From Agrobacterium tumefaciens (GTDB lineage Bacteria > Pseudomonadota > Alphaproteobacteria > Rhizobiales > Rhizobiaceae), in assembly GCF_009649785.1 (NCBI RefSeq), contig NZ_WJOK01000002.1, positions 186,001-250,000 of the forward strand: a stretch of 64,000 bases of DNA, written 5' to 3'. The translations under genes and the position numbers were made by a program. A model generated the notes under the pieces. The model was not told where the DNA came from, did no database searches, and saw nothing but the letters and a program-made list of their open reading frames with translations. Of the stretch, positions 54,737-63,099 are shown in pieces (the stretch's first letter is position 1; every line of letters begins with the position of its first letter).

Positions 54737-55792
54737 TTGAACGCACATGAATTGGTATCACCTTCATCGCGCCAGCCACGCCAAGCCGCGACCGACGCCA
54801 ATCACTTCGTCCTCACGTTCGAGAATAACAGGATAGCGGGAGAGCTATTCGGTCAGTTCGATCAGAACCTCAAATTGCTGGAACAACGCCTCAACATCGA
54901 TGCGCGCCCGCGCGGCAATTCCGTTGCCATCACCGGCGATGTCGTTGCCACCAATCAGGCTCGCCGGGCGCTGGATTTCCTTTACGAGCGTCTGCTCAAG
55001 GGCGGAACCGCCGAGGTTTCCGACGTGGAAGGTGCGATCCGAATGGCGATGGCGGCAGATGACCAGCTGACCTTGCCGACGATGGAGCGCAAGGCGAAGA
55101 TCTCCATGGCGCAGATTTCCACGCGCAAGAAGACCGTCGCTGCCCGAACGCCCACCCAGGATGTCTACATGCGGGCGCTGGAGCAATCCGAACTGGTTTT
55201 CGGCGTCGGCCCCGCCGGCACGGGCAAGACCTATCTTGCCGTGGCGCATGCAGCGCAACTTCTGGAGCGTGGTGCGGTCGACCGCATCATCCTCTCGCGT
55301 CCCGCAGTAGAAGCGGGCGAACGCCTTGGCTTCCTGCCGGGCGACATGAAGGAGAAGGTCGATCCTTATCTGCGCCCGCTTTACGACGCGCTTTACGACA
55401 TGATGCCGGGTGACAAGGTGGAGCGCGCCATTCAGGCGGGCGTCATCGAAATTGCGCCGCTGGCTTTCATGCGCGGACGCACGCTTGCCAACGCCGCCGT
55501 CATTCTGGACGAAGCCCAGAACACCACGACCATGCAGATGAAAATGTTCCTCACCCGTCTCGGTGAGAAAGGCCGCATGATCGTGACCGGCGACCCAAGC
55601 CAGGTGGACCTTCCGCGCGGCGTGAAGTCGGGCCTTGTCGAGGCCCTGCAAATCCTCACCGATGTGGAAGGTGTATCCGTCGTGCGCTTCAAGGATGTGG
55701 ACGTCGTGCGCCATCCGATGGTGGCGCGCATCGTGCGGGCGTACGAATCCCACACGGCGGTGCCGGATGAAAGCCTCGTGAAGGGCAACTGA
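54737..55792 (+). CDS. phoH: PhoH-family ATPase (PhoH-like, YbeZ type)
   Basis: Predicted 351-residue RNA-associated P-loop protein, partner of YbeY in other bacteria. An N-terminal KH-like part (about 20-110) is followed by the ATPase core: Walker A GPAGTGKT at 158-165, LILSRP-type RIILSRPAVEAGERLGFLPG, FMRGRTLANAAVILDEAQN with Walker B, and VTGDPSQVDLP. The start is ambiguous: TTG 54737, beginning MNAHELVS with AGGAG nine bases upstream, or TTG 54716 behind another GAGGAG. I prefer the former. Confidence 0.92.
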   Translation: MNAHELVSPSSRQPRQAATDANHFVLTFENNRIAGELFGQFDQNLKLLEQRLNIDARPRGNSVAITGDVVATNQARRALDFLYERLLKGGTAEVSDVEGAIRMAMAADDQLTLPTMERKAKISMAQISTRKKTVAARTPTQDVYMRALEQSELVFGVGPAGTGKTYLAVAHAAQLLERGAVDRIILSRPAVEAGERLGFLPGDMKEKVDPYLRPLYDALYDMMPGDKVERAIQAGVIEIAPLAFMRGRTLANAAVILDEAQNTTTMQMKMFLTRLGEKGRMIVTGDPSQVDLPRGVKSGLVEALQILTDVEGVSVVRFKDVDVVRHPMVARIVRAYESHTAVPDESLVKGN

Positions 55793-55801
55793 CGCAAGAC
55801 A

Positions 55802-56308
55802 ATGACAGCTCTGGATATCCAAATCAGCGTCGAGGCCGAAGGCTGGTCCTCGGAAGAGGACCTTCTTGCCTTCGCCACCAAGGCGCTGGATGCGGCGGTT
55901 GATTTTTTGAAGCGGGAAGAGAAACAACCCTTCCCGAAAATGCCGGTGGAACTGTCGCTGGTCTTTACCGACGATGAAAATATCCGGGAAATCAATGCCG
56001 AATGGCGCGACAAGGACAAGGCAACCAATGTCTTGTCTTTCCCCGCTTTTCCGCTGGAGCCGGGCGGCATGCCCGGCCCGATGCTGGGCGATATCGTCAT
56101 CGCGCGCGAGACGGTTGAACGCGAGGCTCTTGAACTTGAGAAGAGTTTCGAGGATCATCTGACCCATCTTCTTGTTCATGGGTTCCTGCACCTGTTCGGT
56201 TATGACCACATGGATGAGGAGGAGGCGGAAGAAATGGAGTCGCTTGAGACTCGCATTTTGGCGGTGCTTGGCCTATCTGATCCTTACGCGGGACAGGAAC
56301 CGCTTTGA
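55802..56308 (+). CDS. ybeY: Endoribonuclease YbeY
   Basis: Predicted 168-residue metallo-endonuclease for 16S rRNA 3'-end maturation and ribosome quality control. The H3xH5xH zinc motif is complete: H126, H130 and H136 in HGFLHLFGYDH. The family sequence TNVLSFP and LGDIVIARETV is also present. It lies nine bases after phoH, the usual partner, and 15 bases before the CorC-like gene. It is longer than E. coli YbeY (155) by a few residues at each end. Confidence 0.96.
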   Translation: MTALDIQISVEAEGWSSEEDLLAFATKALDAAVDFLKREEKQPFPKMPVELSLVFTDDENIREINAEWRDKDKATNVLSFPAFPLEPGGMPGPMLGDIVIARETVEREALELEKSFEDHLTHLLVHGFLHLFGYDHMDEEEAEEMESLETRILAVLGLSDPYAGQEPL

Positions 56309-56323
56309 ATATTGTCTGGAGCC

Positions 56324-57469
56324 ATGAACGAACATTCTGCACGACCTGCCAATGAGGGCAGAGAAAACGGCGAGCAGTCCTCCTCGGAGGAGGGCAGTAG
56401 TCATTTACGGAACGACTCCAATGCAAAGCCGAGATCGACGATCTGGTCACGCATTGGACGGTTGCTGAAACCGTCACAGGGCGAGCGCCTGCGCGAGGAT
56501 TTGACCGACGCGCTGATGGACGACACCGAAATCGGTGCCGCCTTTTCGCCCGAAGAGCGGGCGATGCTGAACAATATCCTGCGTTTCCGGGAGGTTCGGG
56601 TCGAAGATATCATGATCCCACGCGTGGATATCGACGGTCTCGACCAGAATATGACCATCGGCGAAGCTCTGATCCTCTTTGAGGAAACCGGGCGCTCCCG
56701 CATGCCGGTCTACGATGAGACGCTGGATAATCCGAAGGGCATGATCCACATTCGCGATCTGCTGGCCTATGTCGCCAAGCAGGCGCGCAACAAACGCCGG
56801 GTGGGATCGCGTGGCGTTGCCTATGGCGAGGCGAAGGCTCCGCGCTCGCCGCGACCGAATTTTGACCTGGCTCGGGTGGATCTGGAACAGACGGTCGCCG
56901 ATGCCGGGCTGGTGCGTAAAATTCTTTTTGCACCCCCCTCCATGCTGGCCTCCGATCTTTTGAAGACCATGCAGGCACAGAGAACACAGCTTGCCCTGGT
57001 GATCGACGAATATGGTGGCACGGACGGTCTCGTCAGCCATGAGGACATCGTCGAGATGGTCGTGGGTGACATTGATGACGAGCACGACAAGGACGAGACG
57101 ATGTTTTCGCGTTTGTCCGCCGACGTGCTGGTGGCGGATGCCCGCGCAGAGCTTACAGAGCTTGCCGAGGCAATCGGACCGGAATTCGATGTCCGCGAGC
57201 ATCTTGAAGAAATCGATACGCTCGGCGGCCTGATATTCTTCGCACTCGGCCGCATTCCGGCCAAGGGTGAAGTGGTCAGGGCCGTACCTGGTTTCGAGTT
57301 CCAGATCCTCGATGCGGATACAAGGCGTATAAAGGGTGTCCGTATCGTCCGCGATCATGGCTCGGAAGGGCAGGATGACCGCGCGCCGGGCGATGCCGAT
57401 GCCGATGAGGTTATTCCGCTGCCCGCGCCGGATGTTCGCCTCATCACCCACCAGCAAAACGCTGACTGA
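56324..57469 (+). CDS. CorC/TlyC-family CBS-domain protein
   Basis: Predicted 381-residue cytoplasmic protein with two CBS domains (about 80-140 and 195-260; VEDIMIPRVDIDGLD, RSRMPVYDETLDNPKGMIHI) and a C-terminal CorC_HlyC domain (about 285-360; EEIDTLGGLIFFALGRIPAK). Members bind adenine nucleotides; in Enterobacteria CorC affects Mg/Co transport. There is no transmembrane DUF21 domain, so it is the soluble CorC type. I use ATG 56324; the TTG at 56312 would add four residues. It precedes lnt, as CorC does in E. coli. Confidence 0.9.
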   Translation: MNEHSARPANEGRENGEQSSSEEGSSHLRNDSNAKPRSTIWSRIGRLLKPSQGERLREDLTDALMDDTEIGAAFSPEERAMLNNILRFREVRVEDIMIPRVDIDGLDQNMTIGEALILFEETGRSRMPVYDETLDNPKGMIHIRDLLAYVAKQARNKRRVGSRGVAYGEAKAPRSPRPNFDLARVDLEQTVADAGLVRKILFAPPSMLASDLLKTMQAQRTQLALVIDEYGGTDGLVSHEDIVEMVVGDIDDEHDKDETMFSRLSADVLVADARAELTELAEAIGPEFDVREHLEEIDTLGGLIFFALGRIPAKGEVVRAVPGFEFQILDADTRRIKGVRIVRDHGSEGQDDRAPGDADADEVIPLPAPDVRLITHQQNAD

Positions 57470-57473
57470 GGTG

Positions 57474-57497
57474 GGCGACGGGATGCTCCCCGTCGCC
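57474..57497. terminator. Hairpin between the CorC-like gene and lnt
   Basis: GGCGACGGG (57474-57482) and CCCGTCGCC (57489-57497) form a perfect 9-bp stem four bases after the stop of the CorC-like gene. It has no T-run. It may reduce read-through into lnt, whose start lies about 170 bases farther on. Confidence 0.55.
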
Positions 57498-57667
57498 TCC
57501 GCTCCTTGAACGCGTCATCAAGAGTCCAAAAGGACGCACGGTGCTCCGGCGACCATCCCTTCTGTGGACTGCGAATCTTTTTTCCTTTACGTCGAGTCTA
57601 AAGGGAAATTCCTTTGCGCGGCCATGCCGGGTTGGGCTTTTCCGGGTGGGCATTAAACGGAGATGGC

Positions 57668-59257
57668 ATGGAGCGTCTTGCAGGCAGGGTAATGCTGGCC
57701 GGCGGCAAAAGCCGCGCAGTGATGGCGATTGCCGCAGGCGCGGTTGGAGCGCTTGCCTTGCCTCCGGTTGGCTTTTTCGCAGCGCTTTTTTTGTCTTTCA
57801 CCCTGCTTGTCTGGTTGGTCGATGGCTGCACCGGCAAGCCGGGCGGCGGCATCTTCAGCCGCATCATGCCCGCTTTCGGCATCGGTTGGTGTTTCGGCCT
57901 TGGTTATTTCGTGGCGGGCCTGTGGTGGCTGGGCAATGCGCTCCTGCTGGAAGCTGACGAGTTCGCCTGGGCGCTACCGCTCGCCATCCTCGGCCTTCCG
58001 GCTGTTCTCGCCGTGTTTTACGGTTTTGCGGTCGCAGCCGCCAATATCGTCTGGTCGGACGGTCTCGGCCGTATCGCCGCACTTGCGGCCGCATTCGGCC
58101 TTTTGGAATGGCTCCGCAGCTTCATAGCAACTGGCTTTCCCTGGAACGCCATCGGTTATGGCATCATGCCTGTGCCGATCATGATGCAGTCGGCGCATCT
58201 GCTTGGTCTTTTTGGTGTCACCACGCTTGCCGTCTTCATCTTCGCCTCGCCTGCCTTGATCGGCACGAAAAAAGGCATGTGGCCGGGTCTCATTGCGGCG
58301 GGCCTGCTGCTGGCTGGCCATTTTGGTTATGGCTTTTACCGCCTTCAGACACCGTTGGAGACACCTGCGGACGCGCTGACCGTGAGGATCGTGCAGCCGT
58401 CGATCGACCAGTCCCGCAAGATGCTGAATGCAGACAGGGCCGAGATTTTCAGCGAGCATCTGCGCTTGACGGGCCTGCCGCCTGGCGAAGGAAAAAAACG
58501 CCCAGATATCATTGTTTGGCCGGAGACCTCCGTGCCTTTCATCCTGACGCAAAATCCGGACGCTCTGGCGGAAATCGCCAAGACGCTTGAAGACGGGCAG
58601 GTCCTGTTTACCGGTGCGGTCAGAATGGAAGATGCCGGTGCCGGCCGGCCTCCGCGTTACTACAATTCGGTCTATGCGATTGACAGTCAGGGCGAGATCA
58701 TCGGCGCGACCGACAAGGTCCATCTGACACCCTTTGGAGAATATGTCCCTTTCGAAGATATTCTACGGGGATTCGGCATCAATAATGTCATCAGCCTGCC
58801 GGGCGGCTTTTCAGCCGCGTCTTCGCGCACGCATTTGACGCTTCCTTCCGGTAAAACCCTCTATCCCCTGATCTGCTACGAGATCATTTTTCCCGAAGAG
58901 ATGACCCCTGGTCTGGCGGGCGCCGCAGCGATCCTGAACGTCACGAATGATGGCTGGTTCGGCGATACACCCGGCCCTTATCAGCATTTTCTGCAGGCAA
59001 GAGTACGGGCCGTTGAAACGGGAGTGCCGGTGATTCGCGGCGCTAATACCGGAATTTCCGCCGTTATAGATCCCTATGGTCGTATTATTGCCAGGTTGGA
59101 TTACGGCCGGGTCGGAATTGTTGACGCCACCTTGAGTGGTGGGTCAAATGACGCTGTTACTTACGACATACATCGGACGTATTTCTGGTTGATTTTTTCT
59201 ATCATGCTGACCGTTTCGGTATTTTCTGCCTGGCGTTTTGCCCGGCGCCAGAATTGA
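57668..59257 (+). CDS. lnt: Apolipoprotein N-acyltransferase
   Basis: Predicted 529-residue inner-membrane enzyme adding the third acyl chain to the N-terminal cysteine of lipoproteins. The first 230 or so residues hold six or seven hydrophobic helices; the periplasmic nitrilase domain carries the catalytic triad E286 (VWPETSVPF), K350 (TDKVHLTPFGEYVPF) and C403 (LICYEIIFPEE). A final membrane helix lies near 505-525. ATG 57668 with CGGAGA upstream is preferred to the TTG at 57614. It is the last envelope gene of the miaB-lnt run. Confidence 0.96.
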   Translation: MERLAGRVMLAGGKSRAVMAIAAGAVGALALPPVGFFAALFLSFTLLVWLVDGCTGKPGGGIFSRIMPAFGIGWCFGLGYFVAGLWWLGNALLLEADEFAWALPLAILGLPAVLAVFYGFAVAAANIVWSDGLGRIAALAAAFGLLEWLRSFIATGFPWNAIGYGIMPVPIMMQSAHLLGLFGVTTLAVFIFASPALIGTKKGMWPGLIAAGLLLAGHFGYGFYRLQTPLETPADALTVRIVQPSIDQSRKMLNADRAEIFSEHLRLTGLPPGEGKKRPDIIVWPETSVPFILTQNPDALAEIAKTLEDGQVLFTGAVRMEDAGAGRPPRYYNSVYAIDSQGEIIGATDKVHLTPFGEYVPFEDILRGFGINNVISLPGGFSAASSRTHLTLPSGKTLYPLICYEIIFPEEMTPGLAGAAAILNVTNDGWFGDTPGPYQHFLQARVRAVETGVPVIRGANTGISAVIDPYGRIIARLDYGRVGIVDATLSGGSNDAVTYDIHRTYFWLIFSIMLTVSVFSAWRFARRQN

Positions 59258-59388
59258 CCGGGAACCCCTACAATTGCATAGTGAATACGTCAGTCGTAAA
59301 ACAAGTTTAGACGCTGTCGAAATACCAGCTCATTTCTTCGAATAAGCAATGAAACGAGATATCAACCCTTTCCGAGTGTCAGGACCGC

Positions 59389-59811
59389 ATGATGACCGAA
59401 AATAAGAAAAAGCCTAACCCCATCGACATTCATGTCGGAAGCCGAATTCGTCTTCGCAGAACCATGCTGGGCATGAGCCAGGAAAAGCTGGGTGAAAGCC
59501 TCGGAATTACCTTTCAGCAAATTCAGAAGTATGAAAAGGGCACGAACCGCGTGGGCGCCAGCCGCCTGCAGAATATCTCCGCGATTCTGAATGTGCCGGT
59601 TTCCTTCTTCTTCGAGGACGCGCCGGGTGATCAGGCCGTCGGCACGACGGGCATGGCAGAAGCATCGAGTTCCAATTACGTGGTGGATTTCCTGTCGTCT
59701 GCCGAAGGCTTGCAACTGAACCGCGCTTTCGTGAAGATCGCCGACCCGAAGGTTCGCCGCCGCCTCGTTGATCTCGTGAAGTCGCTCGCCGCCGAAGGGG
59801 ATGCTGAGTAG
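59389..59811 (+). CDS. praR: XRE-family transcriptional regulator, PraR/PhrR-like
   Basis: Predicted 140-residue repressor-type protein. A Cro/C1 helix-turn-helix lies at about 16-72 (VGSRIRLRRTMLGMSQEKLG, ITFQQIQKYEKGTNRVGASR), followed by a short C-terminal region ending VRRRLVDLVKSLAAE. Rhizobial PraR/PhrR proteins share this N-terminus and act in quorum sensing, biofilm or acid responses; their genes precede metK in rhizobia as I recall. Targets here are not visible, apart from an inverted repeat downstream that could be one. It is clearly transcribed separately from metK because a terminator stands between them. Confidence 0.85.
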   Translation: MMTENKKKPNPIDIHVGSRIRLRRTMLGMSQEKLGESLGITFQQIQKYEKGTNRVGASRLQNISAILNVPVSFFFEDAPGDQAVGTTGMAEASSSNYVVDFLSSAEGLQLNRAFVKIADPKVRRRLVDLVKSLAAEGDAE

Positions 59812-59836
59812 CACTCGCAGGCGACTGCTTTATTTT

Positions 59837-59853
59837 CCAGCGTACGGCGCTGG
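59837..59853. repeat. Short hairpin after praR
   Basis: CCAGCG (59837-59842) and CGCTGG (59848-59853) form a perfect 6-bp stem with a 5-base loop, seven bases before the praR terminator. It may be part of the 3' end of the praR transcript. Confidence 0.4.
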
Positions 59854-59859
59854 ACACTC

Positions 59860-59884
59860 AACGGTCCGCAAGGGCCGTTTTTTT
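59860..59884 (+). terminator. Intrinsic terminator of praR
   Basis: AACGGTCC (59860-59867) pairs with GGGCCGTT (59872-59879), one pair being G-U, around a GCAA loop; seven T bases (59878-59884) follow. Confidence 0.9.
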
Positions 59885-59907
59885 GTGCCCAATTAGAAAG
59901 GAATTCT

Positions 59908-59929
59908 CACATAAAGATATATTTATGTG
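59908..59929. promoter_or_regulatory. 8-bp inverted repeat in the metK upstream region
   Basis: CACATAAA (59908-59915) and TTTATGTG (59922-59929) are perfect arms around a 6-base AT centre. The AT-rich dyad symmetry between the praR terminator and metK suggests an operator for a dimeric regulator. No SAM riboswitch consensus was recognised in this 115-base interval. Confidence 0.5.
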
Positions 59930-59999
59930 GTTGTGTCCTTGTCTTTCATGGCTGAAATGACTAACAAACTCGAAGACCGTTCTTTGAGGGGAATCCCGC

Positions 60000-61262
60000 A
60001 TGCGTGCCAATTACCTGTTCACCAGCGAGTCCGTGGCCGAAGGTCATCCGGACAAGGTTTGTGATCGTATTTCCGATGAAATCGTGGATCTCATCTATCG
60101 TGAGGCATCCAAGACGGGTGTCGACCCCTGGACCGTGCGCATCGCATGCGAAACGCTTGCGACGACGAACCGTGTCATTATCGCCGGTGAGGTTCGGGTT
60201 CCCGATACCCTGCTGAAAAAGGACAAGGACGGCAAGGTTCTCAAGGATGCTGCCGGCCACCCGGTCATCAATCCCTCGAAGTTCAAGTCGGCTGCCCGCA
60301 AGGCGATCCGCGACATTGGCTATGAGCAGGATGGTTTCCACTGGAAGACGGCGAAGATCGACGTTCTCCTGCATCCGCAGTCGGCGGATATCGCGCAGGG
60401 CGTGGACAACGCCTCCGACAAGCAGGGCGACGAGGGTGCTGGCGACCAGGGCATCATGTTCGGTTACGCCTGCAAGGAAACGCCGGACCTGATGCCGGCT
60501 CCGATCTATTATTCCCACCGTATTCTGCAGCTGCTCGCGACCGCCCGTAAAAGCGGCGAAGGCGAAGCTGCGAAACTCGGTCCCGACGCCAAGAGCCAGG
60601 TGACGGTTCGTTACGTCGACGGCAAGGCTTCGGAAGCCGTATCCATCGTTTTGTCCACGCAGCATCTCGATGCCAGCTGGGATTCGAAGAAGGTTCGCGA
60701 AGTTGTCGAACCTTATATCCGCGAAGCGCTGGGTGACCTGAAGATCGCCGATGATTGCCAGTGGTATATCAACCCGACGGGCAAATTCGTCATCGGTGGT
60801 CCCGATGGCGATGCGGGTCTGACCGGCCGCAAAATCATCGTGGACACCTATGGCGGTGCTGCCCCCCATGGCGGCGGTGCATTCTCCGGCAAGGACACGA
60901 CCAAGGTCGACCGTTCCGCGGCCTATGCTGCCCGCTATCTGGCCAAGAACGTGGTGGCTGCCGGTCTGGCCGAGCGCTGCACCATTCAGATTTCCTACGC
61001 GATCGGCATCGCCCAGCCTCTGTCGATTTATGTCGATCTGCACGGTACCGGCAAGGTCAGCGAAGATCAGGTCGAAGGCGCCATCCGCAAGGTCATGGAT
61101 CTGTCGCCGTCGGGCATTCGCCGTCATCTCGATCTCAACAAGCCGATCTATGCCAAAACATCTTCCTACGGCCATTTCGGTCGCAAGGCGGGCCGTGACG
61201 GTTCCTTCTCCTGGGAGAAGCTCGATCTGGTGAAGCCGCTCAAGGAAGCTTTGAGCGCTTGA
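60000..61262 (+). CDS. metK: S-adenosylmethionine synthetase
   Basis: Predicted 420-residue enzyme making SAM from methionine and ATP. The N-terminus [34 protein letters not shown] near residue 147 and [19 protein letters not shown] are the classic signatures for ATP/metal and P-loop functions. The protein is longer than E. coli MetK (384) by inserts typical of alphaproteobacterial enzymes, such as [26 protein letters not shown] lies about eight bases upstream. It supplies methyl groups for the many SAM enzymes in this window. Confidence 0.97.
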   Translation: MRANYLFTSESVAEGHPDKVCDRISDEIVDLIYREASKTGVDPWTVRIACETLATTNRVIIAGEVRVPDTLLKKDKDGKVLKDAAGHPVINPSKFKSAARKAIRDIGYEQDGFHWKTAKIDVLLHPQSADIAQGVDNASDKQGDEGAGDQGIMFGYACKETPDLMPAPIYYSHRILQLLATARKSGEGEAAKLGPDAKSQVTVRYVDGKASEAVSIVLSTQHLDASWDSKKVREVVEPYIREALGDLKIADDCQWYINPTGKFVIGGPDGDAGLTGRKIIVDTYGGAAPHGGGAFSGKDTTKVDRSAAYAARYLAKNVVAAGLAERCTIQISYAIGIAQPLSIYVDLHGTGKVSEDQVEGAIRKVMDLSPSGIRRHLDLNKPIYAKTSSYGHFGRKAGRDGSFSWEKLDLVKPLKEALSA

Positions 61263-61263
61263 A

Positions 61264-61308
61264 GCATTTCCAGTAAAATTGCGTAGCGATTTTACGTCCG
61301 GAAAATGC
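61264..61308. repeat. Large intergenic palindrome between metK and trmB (RIME-like)
   Basis: Outer arms GCATTTCC (61264-61271) and GGAAAATGC (61300-61308) and inner arms GTAAAAT (61273-61279) and ATTTTAC (61289-61295) fold into one long hairpin with a GCGTAGCG-type loop. It starts two bases after the metK stop. The sequence resembles the palindromic intergenic repeats dispersed in rhizobial genomes (RIME-type), from memory. It may also end metK mRNA. Confidence 0.65.
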
Positions 61309-61435
61309 GGGGACTTGTTCTAAGCCTTGTCATTCGACGGGGATTGAGAGATACCGGTTGCACCATTTGTAACCCGCATAGTGCCATTCAAGTGGCCCTG
61401 TGCGGGTTTAGTCTATTTGTTCTTGAGAGTATGAC

Positions 61436-62134
61436 ATGACGGAAGAGCGGCGTTCGCGCGCAACGGAAGCGTTTTTTGGCAGACGCAAGGGCAAGCCCCT
61501 GCGCAATCAGCAGATCGATACGATCGAAAACCTGCTGCCTTTGCTGAAAATCGATCTGGAAAGCGCGCCTCCGAAAAATCTCGTCGCTCTCTTTCCGGCG
61601 GATGTGAAATCGGTGCGTCTGGAAATCGGTTTCGGCGGCGGCGAGCACCTTGCCCACCGCGCGGTTGAAAATCCTGAGACCGGCTTTATCGGCGTCGAGC
61701 CCTTCGTCAATTCCATGGCCAAGCTGCTGGCAAGCGTGCGTGAAGGCGAGTTGATGAATATCCGCCTTTACGATGATGACGCGACGCAATTGCTGGATTG
61801 GCTGCCGGATGGGTCGATCGATCACATCGATCTTCTCTATCCCGATCCCTGGCCGAAGAAGAAGCACTGGAAGCGCCGTTTCGTTTCCGACGTCAATCTT
61901 GCCCGTTTCCATCGCGTCCTGAAACCCGGTGGCAAGTTCTGCTTTGCTTCCGATATCGATACCTACGTCAACTGGACGCTACAGCATTGCGCCCGCCACG
62001 GCGGTTTCGAGTGGACGGCGGCAAGTGCCGAGGACTGGCACACCCCCTATACCAACTGGCCGGGCACGCGTTATGAGAACAAGGCGAAAAGAGAAGGCCG
62101 CAGCTCGGCCTATCTCACTTTCATTCGCATTTAA
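61436..62134 (+). CDS. trmB: tRNA (guanine-N7)-methyltransferase
   Basis: Predicted 232-residue SAM-dependent methyltransferase making m7G46 in tRNA. SAM motif I is [28 protein letters not shown] follows; the catalytic/tRNA motif is [18 protein letters not shown]; the C-terminus [20 protein letters not shown] is typical of TrmB. Alternative ATG at 61431 is out of frame. The metK-trmB pairing is frequent in rhizobia. A 173-base gap with a palindrome separates them. Confidence 0.96.
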   Translation: MTEERRSRATEAFFGRRKGKPLRNQQIDTIENLLPLLKIDLESAPPKNLVALFPADVKSVRLEIGFGGGEHLAHRAVENPETGFIGVEPFVNSMAKLLASVREGELMNIRLYDDDATQLLDWLPDGSIDHIDLLYPDPWPKKKHWKRRFVSDVNLARFHRVLKPGGKFCFASDIDTYVNWTLQHCARHGGFEWTAASAEDWHTPYTNWPGTRYENKAKREGRSSAYLTFIRI

Positions 62135-62146
62135 CAGCTCGAACCG

Positions 62147-63046
62147 TCAGATATTCGCGTCCACTTCGGCAGCAACCGGAATGGAAGGCTGGGCGCCGGC
62201 GCGGGTGCAGGCGAGCGAGCCTGCGACGGCGGCGCGCTTCAGCGCCTTTTCGAAATCCATACCCTGATCGAGGCTGGCGGCGAGATAACCGCAGAATGTA
62301 TCGCCAGCGCCGACAGTATCGACCGGCTCGATCTTGAGACCGGACGCCTTGAAGACCTTGCCGTTGCGAATGGCGATCACGCCATCAGCACCAAGCGTCA
62401 CGATCAATGTCTGGCTGGTCTGCTCATGCAGGGATTTGAGTTCATTTTCCCGTTCGGAGGCTGAAAGTCCGTTTTTGCCGATCAGCAGTTCGAACTCGGT
62501 TTCATTGGCGATGACGATATCGGCAAGGCTGGCAAGGCGCGGCCCGTCCGCGGTCAGCGGCGCGGTATTGATGATAGTGGTGATACGTTTAGCCTTCGCG
62601 GCCGTCAGTGCTGCTTCGATTGAGGGTGCGGGCACCTCGAACTGAAGCATCAGAATATCGCCCGCTGCCATCTCCGCCACGGCTCTTGCGGCGTCGGATG
62701 CGGAAACTTCGCCATTGGCGGCGGGAATGACCGAGATCATGTTCTCCCCGCCTTCACCGATCAGGATTACGGCGGTTCCCGTGGGGCCGGGCGCGGTCTT
62801 GACGAGCGACAGATCGGTGCCGGCATCGCGCAGCAATGTCAGCGCTGGCGCGGCAAAGGTGTCATCACCCCTAGCGCCCGCCATTTTGACCGTTGCACCT
62901 GCGCGCCGTGCGGCAAGCGCCTGATTGGCTCCCTTTCCGCCGGCCGCCGTGGAAAAGGTCTCTCCCGTCACGGTTTCACCGGGTTTGGGCAGGCGTTTGG
63001 CGGTGGCGACGAGATCCATGTTGATGGAGCCGAAAACAGTAATCAT
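62147..63046 (-). CDS. rbsK: Ribokinase (PfkB family)
   Basis: Predicted 299-residue sugar kinase phosphorylating ribose at O5. The N-terminal motif is FGSINMDLVATAKRLPKPGE and GGKGANQALAARRAG; the C-terminal PfkB signature DTVGAGDTF lies at 243-251 with catalytic D249. N-terminus and length match RbsK rather than fructokinase or adenosine kinase, but substrate specificity in this family is not secure from sequence. It lies 53 bases downstream of rmuC on the same strand and converges on trmB. Confidence 0.9.
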   Translation of the reverse strand: MITVFGSINMDLVATAKRLPKPGETVTGETFSTAAGGKGANQALAARRAGATVKMAGARGDDTFAAPALTLLRDAGTDLSLVKTAPGPTGTAVILIGEGGENMISVIPAANGEVSASDAARAVAEMAAGDILMLQFEVPAPSIEAALTAAKAKRITTIINTAPLTADGPRLASLADIVIANETEFELLIGKNGLSASERENELKSLHEQTSQTLIVTLGADGVIAIRNGKVFKASGLKIEPVDTVGAGDTFCGYLAASLDQGMDFEKALKRAAVAGSLACTRAGAQPSIPVAAEVDANI

Positions 63047-63099
63047 CAGGGCATGTCCGTATGAAATTCAAAGCAAGGCGGCGACTTTGCCCGAGGGGA

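Noticed and set aside
59885..59999. SAM riboswitch upstream of metK
   Set aside because: I could not match the interval to SAM-I, SAM-II or SAM/SAH conserved cores; only a simple dyad is present.
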